Source of the DNA: Bog-473 sp964457065
GTDB taxonomy: Bacteria; Actinomycetota; Acidimicrobiia; Acidimicrobiales; RAAP-2
Length of the DNA: 18,590 bases
Reading direction: 5' to 3'
NCBI GenBank assembly: GCA_964457065.1
Contig: CAYWDQ010000055.1
Span: 1-18,590 of the forward strand
A program made the translations under genes and the position numbers. Under the pieces are notes generated by a model. It had not been told where the DNA came from and ran no database searches. It saw only the letters and a program-made list of their open reading frames with translations. Positions 1 to 6,423 of this stretch are shown in pieces. Position 1 is the first letter of the stretch. Every line of letters starts with the position of its first letter.

Positions 1-26
1 ACGTACGCGGATGCGCGTCCTTCAGT

Positions 27-146
27 TCATACGGCTCCGTGAATGATCGGAGCTAAGCGGTCGCCTTCGGGGGAGACGCCAATACCGGAAGGGATCACTT
101 CCTTCATACGGTCGCAGAGTTCCTGTGCGAGTACATCGGAGTCCAT
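27..146 (-). CDS. possible small protein, 39 aa, unknown function
   Basis: This is a short ATG-to-TGA frame that I do not recognise. It reads as a plausible soluble peptide: an acidic amphipathic N-terminus (MDSDVLAQELCDRMKEV), a Gly/Pro-rich middle, and a hydrophobic end (LAPIIHGAV). The start is favoured because a TAATTT box ends 6 nt upstream of the ATG, the same leaderless spacing seen at several better-supported genes here. It is transcribed away from the VOC gene on the other strand, so the two would share the roughly 110-nt intergenic region. Third-position GC is only moderate and no Shine-Dalgarno is visible. It may be spurious. Confidence 0.35.
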   Translation of the reverse strand: MDSDVLAQELCDRMKEVIPSGIGVSPEGDRLAPIIHGAV

Positions 147-152
147 CCGACA

Positions 153-158
153 AAATTA
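153..158 (-). promoter_or_regulatory. putative -10 box (TAATTT) for small ORF
   Basis: TAATTT on the minus strand lies 6 nt before the ATG at 146. It fits the TANNNT consensus and leaderless spacing. No clear -35 is visible. Confidence 0.3.
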
Positions 159-246
159 GCTGGGGCGACAGTCCTGGAGCGGTGTCGCATTCTTGGGTGA
201 ACGGGGACACCCTGTACTCGTCCTAGGAACCATGTGCAACCCTCAG

Positions 247-252
247 TATCCT
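247..252 (+). promoter_or_regulatory. putative -10 box (TATCCT) of VOC gene, leaderless
   Basis: TATCCT ends 6 nt before the ATG at 259 and no Shine-Dalgarno intervenes. Transcription would start at or next to the initiation codon. This box, together with the family's usual N-terminus, decides the start against upstream TTG 193 and ATG 232. Confidence 0.45.
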
Positions 253-258
253 TCTGAG

Positions 259-1005
259 ATGGGTATCGCTTGGATGACGGGATCCCTGGACTTCCCAGCC
301 TCAACGTTGGAAGACGGTGCTCGGTTCTGGCAATCAGTCACTGGTTCCACCATGTCCGAGTACCGGGGTTCCTCTGCTGAGTTCGCAACCTTTCTTCCCA
401 AGACGGGAGATCCCTATCTCAGAGTGCAGCGCGTTGATCATGGCTCTGGGGGCGTACATCTCGACCTCCACGCCGAGAACGTCGATGAGACATCAGAGCG
501 CGCCCTGGCCCTGGGTGCCTCAGTTCTCGATGCTGGATCGAACATCAAGACGTTTCACTCACCGGCGGGCGTGACCTTCTGCGTTTTACGACATCGAGGC
601 GAGCGGCACCGCCCGCCTCCCACAACGTGGGACGGCGGAACTCGAAGTCTCGTCGACCAGATATGTGTTGATACGGGGCCTACGACGTACCTCGAAGAGG
701 CAGCATTTTGGACTGGCCTGACGGGATGGGAGAGACGAGCTAGTGGGTTACCAGAGTTTGAGTTCCTCGTCCGCCCTGCCCACATGCCGTTCCGACTCCT
801 GCTTCAGCGGCTGACCGAAGACGAGCCAGGTGGTGGCCACCTTCACCTGGACTTGGCGTGCAGCGATGTGGGACGCGAGACAGGTCGGCATGTGGTACTG
901 GGAGCGTCCGTGGTTCGGATCATGCGGTACTGGACAACCCTGATCGACCCGGCGGGTATGGCCTACTGCGTTACCGCACGGAACCCAGATACGGGAGTGC
1001 CCTAG
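259..1005 (+). CDS. two-domain VOC (glyoxalase-like) family protein
   Basis: This 248-aa protein contains two tandem vicinal-oxygen-chelate domains of the Glyoxalase_6 type, roughly residues 1-115 and 130-248. Each half shows the family pattern: an HLDL strand (VHLDLHAEN, LHLDLACSD), a helix ending in LGAS, then a DPAG/SPAG turn and a (F/Y)CV strand. The N-terminus (MGIAW...LDFPAS...FWQSVTG) matches the normal start of such proteins, so ATG 259 is chosen. In-frame TTG 193 and ATG 232 would only add an unconserved tail. Members bind a metal or small hydrophobic ligand, and substrates range from dioxygenase aromatics to antibiotics. Substrate cannot be read from the sequence, so no specific enzyme is claimed. 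It is monocistronic, with a hairpin spanning its stop codon. Confidence 0.85.
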   Translation: MGIAWMTGSLDFPASTLEDGARFWQSVTGSTMSEYRGSSAEFATFLPKTGDPYLRVQRVDHGSGGVHLDLHAENVDETSERALALGASVLDAGSNIKTFHSPAGVTFCVLRHRGERHRPPPTTWDGGTRSLVDQICVDTGPTTYLEEAAFWTGLTGWERRASGLPEFEFLVRPAHMPFRLLLQRLTEDEPGGGHLHLDLACSDVGRETGRHVVLGASVVRIMRYWTTLIDPAGMAYCVTARNPDTGVP

Positions 1006-1021
1006 CCGCTTCGCTGGGCAC
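997..1021 (+). terminator. putative hairpin terminator of VOC gene
   Basis: The arms GTGCCC(T)AGC and GCTGGGCAC pair over 9 bp with one bulged T and a 6-nt loop. The hairpin overlaps the TAG stop. There is no U-tract, which is common for high-GC actinobacterial terminators, so this is a structural guess. Confidence 0.4.
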
Positions 1022-1641
1022 CGCCTCGTGCCGAGTGCCCCCTGAACCGGCAGCGTTAGGGGCTACCCGACCAGCCATGTGGGCCAGAGCCGGTCATGTG
1101 GGGCCACAGTGCTCATCGGACCATACTGGGAACTGTGAGCGAGCAACCTTTGACCGATCGCCCATCCGGTACCTCTGAGTTCTATAGATCCTTGCCAACA
1201 AAGCATGTCGGTGCCGGGTGCCTCTGAACTAACTACGGGGGAGGCGGCGCAAGAGTTCATTCAGCGGCGGGGGGTGGCACGGTGGTCGGTGAATAAGCAA
1301 TCCCCTCAACCCGCCGCGGCGAATGTGGGTTGGGCCCTCCCCGCACGACAGGCAGACCGCCTGTCGGCGCGCCTCGTGTCGACCAGTTGCCCATATCGCG
1401 CGCCCGAAGGTGTTACGGGTCGCCCCGTCGTGCCTGCACGGTGGCACCCCTTCCCGGCGATGTTCGGGGACACCCGTGGTGGCGCCAGATCAGCCAGGGA
1501 CACCTCGTCCTCCAGGGGGGTCCGTCGAGCGACGCCGTGAGGGTCCTCTTGCTGGTGGGGTTGGGCAGCTGTGTGGGTCTCTTGTGGCAACCCAGATATA
1601 TCGGGTTTCTTCTCTTGGTTGGTTCCGTAGTCCCGCGTCAC
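1022..1641. other. long intergenic region without a convincing gene
   Basis: About 620 bases have open frames on both strands, but none has a protein-like composition or a credible start. The phosphofructokinase frame is open back to 1323, yet its upstream part is unlike any member of that family. Visible structures are a direct repeat (CATGTGGGCCA at 1076, CATGTGGGGCCA at 1095), a perfect 8-bp hairpin CGACAGGC/GCCTGTCG with a 5-nt loop at 1346-1366, and a short AACCC/GGGTT inverted repeat at 1589-1607 followed by a pyrimidine-rich run about 50 nt before the next gene. It could be a long leader, a decayed gene or a small RNA locus; nothing decides. Confidence 0.5.
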
Positions 1642-1647
1642 TACACT
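1642..1647 (+). promoter_or_regulatory. putative -10 box (TACACT) of PFK gene, leaderless
   Basis: TACACT ends 8 nt before the GTG start at 1656, with no Shine-Dalgarno between them. A TTGGTT at 1615 is 21 nt upstream, too far for a good -35. Confidence 0.45.
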
Positions 1648-1655
1648 CGCCATCA

Positions 1656-2681
1656 GTGCGGATTGGAGTGCTTACCGGTGGCGGGGACTGTCCAGGACTG
1701 AACGCCGTGATCCGGGCCGTTGTTCGCAAGGGCGTTCAGATTTACGGCGACACGTTTGTGGGTTTCCGCGATGGTTGGAGGGGCCCGCTCGATGGAGACG
1801 CTGCACCTCTGGACATTGCCGATGTCCGAGGCATCCTCCCCCGTGGAGGCACCATCCTTGGTTCCAGTCGTACAAATCCCTACAACTCCGCTGACGGTGA
1901 GCGCCGCGTGCTCGAGACGGTGGAGCGCTTGGGTCTCGATGCCCTCGTCGTCATTGGCGGTGAGGACACCCTCGGCGTGGCGACAAAGCTCAGCGCTGCA
2001 GGCCTTCGGTTAATCGGAGTGCCAAAGACGATCGACAACGACTTGACGGGGACCGACTACACGTTCGGCTTTGACACCGCCGTCACGATCGCCACCGAGG
2101 CAATCGATCGCCTTCACACGACGGCGGAGAGCCACCACAGAGTGCTCATCGTCGAGGTCATGGGACGTTACTCGGGCTGGATCGCCTTGCACTCTGGCAT
2201 GGCGGGTGGGGCGAATGTAATCCTGATACCCGAGCGTCCGTTTCAAATTGAAGAAGTGTGCGGGTTCATCGAGCGCCGCTTCGCCAGCCACTATGCCCCC
2301 ATCGTCGTGGTAGCCGAGGGCGCTCTGCCGGTCGAAGGCACCATGCCGGCGCGCCCTAGAGAGATTGACGCGTTTGGCCATCAGCGTCTTACGGGAATGG
2401 GGACCTTCCTGGAGGAAGAGGTCGCTCGTCGGACCGGCAAGGAGGCGCGCGCCACCGTTCTCGGACACGTGCAGCGAGGTGGTAGCCCCACCGCCTTCGA
2501 CCGGGTTCTTGCGACCCGCTTCGGGCTTCACGCTGTTGATGCTCTTCATCAGGGCCACTCGGGCCAGATGGTGGCCCTGCATGGGACCACAATCGACCTG
2601 GTCCCGTTGACCAGTGCCACGGCCATTCTCAAGTTGGTGTCACCAGAACGGTTTGCCGAAGCCGAGGTCTTCTTCGGCTGA
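1656..2681 (+). CDS. 6-phosphofructokinase, probably pyrophosphate-dependent
   Basis: A 341-aa PfkA-superfamily enzyme that phosphorylates fructose 6-phosphate to fructose 1,6-bisphosphate in the cytosol. Starting at GTG 1656 (VRIGVLTGGGDCPGLNAVIR) gives the family's standard N-terminus and, by chance, numbering equal to E. coli PfkA. Visible residues are GGGD 8-11, Arg72, GGEDT 101-105, PKTIDND 123-129 with catalytic Asp127, Arg162 and MGR 169-171. Position 104 is Asp and 124 is Lys. In this superfamily Asp104/Lys124 marks PPi as phosphoryl donor, whereas ATP enzymes have Gly at both. The mixed group III of actinomycetes contains both types, so PPi use is a strong inference rather than proof. 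A PPi enzyme is reversible and could serve glycolysis and gluconeogenesis. The frame extends to 1323 but that part is not PFK-like. It appears monocistronic. Confidence 0.92.
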   Translation: MRIGVLTGGGDCPGLNAVIRAVVRKGVQIYGDTFVGFRDGWRGPLDGDAAPLDIADVRGILPRGGTILGSSRTNPYNSADGERRVLETVERLGLDALVVIGGEDTLGVATKLSAAGLRLIGVPKTIDNDLTGTDYTFGFDTAVTIATEAIDRLHTTAESHHRVLIVEVMGRYSGWIALHSGMAGGANVILIPERPFQIEEVCGFIERRFASHYAPIVVVAEGALPVEGTMPARPREIDAFGHQRLTGMGTFLEEEVARRTGKEARATVLGHVQRGGSPTAFDRVLATRFGLHAVDALHQGHSGQMVALHGTTIDLVPLTSATAILKLVSPERFAEAEVFFG

Positions 2682-2710
2682 TTCAACAACCAAATGCCCG
2701 ACTGGACTAC

Positions 2711-2735
2711 AGCCCAGGAGGCATCGTGCTGGGCT
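2711..2735 (+). terminator. putative hairpin terminator after PFK
   Basis: A perfect 7-bp inverted repeat AGCCCAG/CTGGGCT with an 11-nt loop begins 29 nt after the PFK stop. No U-tract follows. Confidence 0.4.
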
Positions 2736-2767
2736 ACCCCCTCGGCGGTTGATGCCACAATGTCAGA

Positions 2768-3025
2768 GTGATCGGAACCCTCCTTCTCGGAGCGTTCGTT
2801 GCGACCGCTGAACCGCACCGCCGCAATGTGGCCCTCGGGATCGCGGGAACCGCGGCCATCCTCTGGAGCGTGGCTCTCCTAGTGATTGAAGTCGCTGCCG
2901 CCTCGCCCGGCAGGCCGAGAAGTCTCGTCAAGCTCTTGGCGAGAAGGGTCCGGGGTACGCCGCCCTTCTGGACAGAGACTTTCAAAAGCCAAGATTCAGG
3001 CGGCGGATGCGGATCATGTGGATGA
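2768..3025 (+). CDS. small membrane protein, unknown; possibly frameshifted
   Basis: An 85-aa GTG-initiated frame. Residues 1-12 and about 22-45 are hydrophobic (GIAGTAAILWSVALLVIEVAA), suggesting a membrane protein, followed by a basic stretch. The start is supported by CACAAT ending 6 nt upstream. Third-position GC is high in the first half but falls to about half after residue 58. From about 2890 the -1 frame is open instead, more GC3-biased, and ends in a basic stretch plus a hydrophobic segment (VAFGLVAVVAFFLG) stopping at 3075. The natural protein may therefore be about 102 aa with a third membrane segment, and the Gly/Cys tail read here (SGGGCGSCG) may be an artefact. Family not recognised. 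Confidence 0.45.
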   Translation: MIGTLLLGAFVATAEPHRRNVALGIAGTAAILWSVALLVIEVAAASPGRPRSLVKLLARRVRGTPPFWTETFKSQDSGGGCGSCG

Positions 3026-3075
3026 TTGACGTGGCCTTCGGCTTGGTCGCTGTCGTAGCGTTCTTTCTCGGATAG
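2941..3075 (+). pseudogene. alternative-frame 3' part of the small membrane gene
   Basis: In the -1 frame relative to the ORF at 2768, this stretch encodes a charged segment (LLDRDFQKPRFRRR) and a final transmembrane-like helix ending at TAG 3073-3075. The frame is closed by TGA at 2887-2889, and its first ATG is at 3007, giving only 22 residues alone. That pattern suits a frameshifted continuation better than an independent gene. A sequencing error, a real frameshift mutation or programmed slippage would look the same here. Confidence 0.3.
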
Positions 3076-3238
3076 GGGTGCCCCAGTCGTGCGTACGGGG
3101 CGTAGGCGGCAGACGCGTCCGACGGGAACCAGGAAGCATTTGATGTCCTCGGACACACCTGAACTGCGCACCCACTCTGAGCTGCTTGCGTGCACTTCGG
3201 TGAATGGCTATATGTCGCAATCATCGGATCCCAAGGTG

Positions 3239-3255
3239 CCGGGATCGAGACCCGG
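3239..3255 (+). other. tRNA T-arm-like hairpin
   Basis: CCGGG-ATCGAGA-CCCGG is a 5-bp stem with a 7-nt loop preceded by AAGGTG, as at the 3' end of a tRNA. The first loop base is A rather than T, and upstream no anticodon arm or matching acceptor strand can be folded. At most it is a tRNA remnant. Confidence 0.2.
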
Positions 3256-3356
3256 GGGGCCCACACTAAAATTCCAGGCGGTGGCGTTACGGGTTGCGCG
3301 GATGCGTCTGCGGCGGAAAACACCGGCCGGCAGCGGTACAAAACGCGACCGCGATC

Positions 3357-3506
3357 GACACTGAGCCTGAGTATTTCGCGTCCTATGAGGATCGAGTGCT
3401 CAAAAGGACGGTCGTGCCAGATCATGGTATCGCCGAGGCGATCGTGGAAATGGTGAATGCCAACCTGTGGCCCTACCGCGTGACTTGCTTCAATAGGAGC
3501 CGCTAG
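3357..3506 (+). pseudogene. possible fragment of a HAD-type (Cof-like) phosphatase
   Basis: About 49 codons read as real protein: an acidic start (EPEYFASYEDRVLKR) followed by TVVPDHGIAEAIVEMVNANLW and PYRV, with roughly 70% GC in third positions. The layout recalls the cap-domain strand-helix-strand of Cof-type HAD phosphatases, where a turn with VP/LP leads to a helix and an aromatic-Tyr strand. None of the catalytic HAD motifs is present upstream or downstream, so if homologous it is only a remnant. The resemblance is from memory of the family and is weak. Confidence 0.2.
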
Positions 3507-3540
3507 CCCTTTCGCGCTCGGCGCTCTTGGTTGAGTTCGT

Positions 3541-3552
3541 CGCTCATGAGCG
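3541..3552. repeat. 12-bp perfect palindrome CGCTCATGAGCG
   Basis: Perfectly self-complementary, nested in a larger GGCGCTC (3520-3526) / GAGCGCC (3548-3554) inverted repeat. It lies about 250 nt upstream of the hydrolase start. An operator or hairpin role is unproven. Confidence 0.35.
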
Positions 3553-3799
3553 CCGCGCGAACGTCTTGACTTCTAGGCATGACGGCCAGACCTAGGTGGG
3601 TGTAAACCCATCCTCCCCGAACTCACCGGAAAGGTGTATTGCGAGCGGGATACCGGCTTCGGCATCACCAGGTGCTCAGATCGACCATCGTCGGGACCCC
3701 GACACTCCGTGTGGGGCCGACCTCGAGCACGCCGAACCGGTTCACCCACCACGTATCACGCACGACCGGCACGAAGCGTTGACGCCAGGGTGCAGCGGT

Positions 3800-6271
3800 A
3801 TGTCTGATAGAAAACGGGCCGGTCTGGAGCGACGGGGGTCGGCAATCTTCGCACTTAGGACGTCGGGTTGGATGGCGGCGCTGGCCTTCGTGGTCGCGGT
3901 CTGCGGCGGCATAGGACCGGCCTCTGCTCCCGCGTCGGCCTCTGGACCAGCTATGACACTGCATGGCGACGGTTCGATCGACGAGGCATGGCTCACCGGT
4001 GCGCACCCCGGCGACCGCATCACCCTCTTGCGACTGGGGCAACCGGTCGCCACCCCGGCCAATCCCGGGGTCGCCGACTCGCTGGGGTCGCTGATCATCC
4101 GGAGCCTCCGGCCCGGCCGCGCTTACAGCTGGCTCGATGACAGCTCCGGACGGCGCACCCCGGCCTTCTCGGTACTCGCACCCGGCCAGAACCCAGGGAC
4201 CGACTCCGCCCTCTACGCGCACCAACCCATGCACGAAGGGCTCAACTACATCGCGATGCGGGATGGCATCACCCTCGCAGCGACCGTTCGCTACCCCTAC
4301 GGCCAGAGCTGTTCGGCGAGCAGTCCGTGCCCCACGGTCATCGAGTACTCCGGCTACAACGTCGCCGGCCCGACCGACCCCATCCCGCCGCTGATCGACG
4401 GCGCTCTGGGGGAACCGTGCAGTTCTTGCGGAAACCGGAATCTTCTTCCGGACTCCTCTACGGACGTCGGTGCGGTCCTCGCACGCGTCTCGGGGTTTGC
4501 CACGGTCAGCCTCCAGATGCGTGGAACCGGGTGCTCGGGTGGCGCGTTCGACCTCTTTGGATACCCGTCCGACTACGACGCCTACGACGCCATCGAGATC
4601 GTCGCCCACCAGGCCTGGGTCGCAAACCACAAGGTCGGAATGGTAGGGATCAGCTTCTCGGGGCTCTCGCAGTTCCCCGCTGCCGGGACCGATCCGCCCG
4701 GGCTCGCCGCCATCGCGCCATTGAGTCCGACGGATGATCTCTTCTCGACGGGGTATCCGGGTGGTATCTACAACAACGGGTTCGCCGCCGAGTGGGTCGA
4801 CGCGCGCATCGACGACGCCAAGGCGTCCGCCGTGTCCCGGGACGGCAGCCTCGAGCCTCGCTCGACCACGCCGGTCACCAACGTCGGTCAGCCCTGGACC
4901 TACTACGAGATCGACGCAGAGCTCGAGGCAAGTCACGGGGCGTCGTCGACGTGCCTCGCCAACCAGGCATTACACGAGCAATCCGAGACCCTGGCCGGCC
5001 TGGTCGGACCCAAGCTGGTTGCGCCGGGCGAGGGCCCCGGGCGAAGCCCTGCGCTCTTCGACCGCCGGTCCATGCTGGGTTGGGCGATCCACGTGCGCGT
5101 CCCGGTCTTCTTCTCCGAGGCGCTCCAGGACGAGCAGACCGGACCGCAGTCGGCGGCGCTGATCGACGCCATTCCCAAGACGACGCCCGTATTCGCCAAC
5201 ATGGTGAACGGAGGTCACATCGACTCGGCCGACCCTCAGACGATCAGCCGGTGGCTCGAGTTCCTCGACGTCTACGTGGCCGACAAGGTCCCCACGCAGC
5301 CGAACGGCCTCGACGCCCTCGTGCTCGACGAGTTCGCGGCGACCGCGTCCTCGGTGTCGGCGGAGGCACCCTTGCCGCCCCTTCGCTTCACCAGCGCCGC
5401 TACCGCGACGGTCGCACAGGCGGAGTTCGCGGCACAGACGCCGCGACTGGAGGTGCTCTTCGACTCCGGGGCCGGGGCCGCCGGACCGGGGAACCCCGAC
5501 TCGACCTACAGCGCGGCCTTCTCGAGCTGGCCGCCAGCGGGCAACGTGACGACCCTCTCGTTCGGGATGGACGGGTCGTTGCGGTCCCGTCCATCCGCCC
5601 AACACCGCAGCGCCACGTTCACCTTGGACCCCGAGGCCCGACCACGGACGAGCCTCCCAGCCGGTGCGAACGCGTGGGCCGCCGATCCCGGTTGGGACTG
5701 GTTACCCGTCCCCGCAGGCGACGGGATCGCCTTTCAGACGCCGCCCTTCACGTCGCCGACCACCATCGTCGGACCCGCCACGATCGACCTGTGGGTCAAG
5801 GCTTCGGTACCGGTGGAGGACTTCCAGGCGACCGTCACGGAGGTGCGTCCCCAGGCCCGCCAGGAGGAGTACGTCACCTCGGGATTCCTGCGCAGCTCCA
5901 ACCAGGTCGAAGCCAAGGACTCGACCCCCCTCTTTACCGACCCGACGTACTTGGCGAGCGAGGCCCGGCGCCTGTCGCCAGACCACTTCACTTTGGTCAG
6001 GATCCCGATCGACCCGATCGCGCACACGTTCCGCGCGGGAACCGGAATGCGGGTCGTCATTTCCGCACCCGGAGGGGACCGGCCCGTCTGGACGTTCGCG
6101 ACGTTGGACCGCGGCCAGCACGCGACGGTCGGCTTCGGCGGCGTGACGCCGTCCTCGTTGACGGTCAACGAGGTTCAGGACGTGGACCCCACGTCGTCCC
6201 TGCCGGCGTGCGGGACGCTGCGTGGTGAGCCGTGTCGGACCTATATCCCCGAAGGGAACCAAGAAGGCTGA
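3800..6271 (+). CDS. secreted CocE/NonD-type alpha/beta hydrolase (peptidase S15 family)
   Basis: An 823-aa serine hydrolase. ATG 3800 is chosen because it yields a classic signal peptide: basic n-region (MSDRKRAGLERR), hydrophobic core (AALAFVVAVCGGIG, about 26-39) and an Ala-Ser-rich cleavage region. The start at 3596 would bury it. After about 110 residues with a sandwich-like look comes the catalytic alpha/beta domain. The nucleophile elbow GISFSG carries Ser285, the putative acid Asp444 lies in LQDEQTGP, and His473 in NGGHID. From about residue 640 the X-Pro dipeptidyl-peptidase C-terminal jelly-roll is recognisable (PATIDLWVKAS, FTLVRIPID, GTGMRVVIS). Family members cleave esters or acyl-proline peptides; substrate here is unknown. 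Several Cys pairs suit an extracellular protein. It is monocistronic and converges with the cyclase gene. Confidence 0.85.
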   Translation: MSDRKRAGLERRGSAIFALRTSGWMAALAFVVAVCGGIGPASAPASASGPAMTLHGDGSIDEAWLTGAHPGDRITLLRLGQPVATPANPGVADSLGSLIIRSLRPGRAYSWLDDSSGRRTPAFSVLAPGQNPGTDSALYAHQPMHEGLNYIAMRDGITLAATVRYPYGQSCSASSPCPTVIEYSGYNVAGPTDPIPPLIDGALGEPCSSCGNRNLLPDSSTDVGAVLARVSGFATVSLQMRGTGCSGGAFDLFGYPSDYDAYDAIEIVAHQAWVANHKVGMVGISFSGLSQFPAAGTDPPGLAAIAPLSPTDDLFSTGYPGGIYNNGFAAEWVDARIDDAKASAVSRDGSLEPRSTTPVTNVGQPWTYYEIDAELEASHGASSTCLANQALHEQSETLAGLVGPKLVAPGEGPGRSPALFDRRSMLGWAIHVRVPVFFSEALQDEQTGPQSAALIDAIPKTTPVFANMVNGGHIDSADPQTISRWLEFLDVYVADKVPTQPNGLDALVLDEFAATASSVSAEAPLPPLRFTSAATATVAQAEFAAQTPRLEVLFDSGAGAAGPGNPDSTYSAAFSSWPPAGNVTTLSFGMDGSLRSRPSAQHRSATFTLDPEARPRTSLPAGANAWAADPGWDWLPVPAGDGIAFQTPPFTSPTTIVGPATIDLWVKASVPVEDFQATVTEVRPQARQEEYVTSGFLRSSNQVEAKDSTPLFTDPTYLASEARRLSPDHFTLVRIPIDPIAHTFRAGTGMRVVISAPGGDRPVWTFATLDRGQHATVGFGGVTPSSLTVNEVQDVDPTSSLPACGTLRGEPCRTYIPEGNQEG

Positions 6272-6423
6272 CCGGTACCTCGCGGCCGGGGTTGCTACTG
6301 CTTTGCTACTCAAATCAGCGGGCCAGGTCGTTGTCAGCCGAACGGCCAACGAATCCCGGAACGACGTGCTTCAAGTTCCGATTTCAGGTCCCGGGCGTTC
6401 GATGGATCGAGAACGTTCCAGCG

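Larger units (their letters stand above)
3076..3799. other. gene-poor region before the hydrolase gene
   Basis: About 720 bases have no convincing complete gene. Short plus-strand frames are Arg-rich and unlike proteins except for the HAD-like stretch at 3357-3506. A tRNA T-arm-like hairpin lies at 3239-3255 and a palindrome at 3541-3552. The hydrolase frame is open from GTG 3596, but that extension is Pro/His/Asp-rich and precedes the true signal peptide, so it is read as leader. A TTGACT at 3566-3571 could be a -35, but no good -10 follows at 17 nt. Confidence 0.5.

Noticed and set aside
1323..1655. N-terminal extension of the phosphofructokinase frame
   Set aside because: Unlike any PFK and rich in Arg/Pro; GTG 1656 gives the family's exact N-terminus and follows a -10 box.
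3200..3262. Complete tRNA around the T-arm-like hairpin
   Set aside because: Anticodon stem and acceptor stem cannot be formed; only the T-arm-like hairpin pairs.
3665..4936. Minus-strand frame (423 codons) opposite the hydrolase
   Set aside because: Shadow composition, with no motif and no promoter or RBS.
4792..6228. Long plus-strand frame (478 codons) inside the hydrolase gene
   Set aside because: Arg/Gly-rich shadow frame of the CocE-like gene, typical of high-GC DNA.
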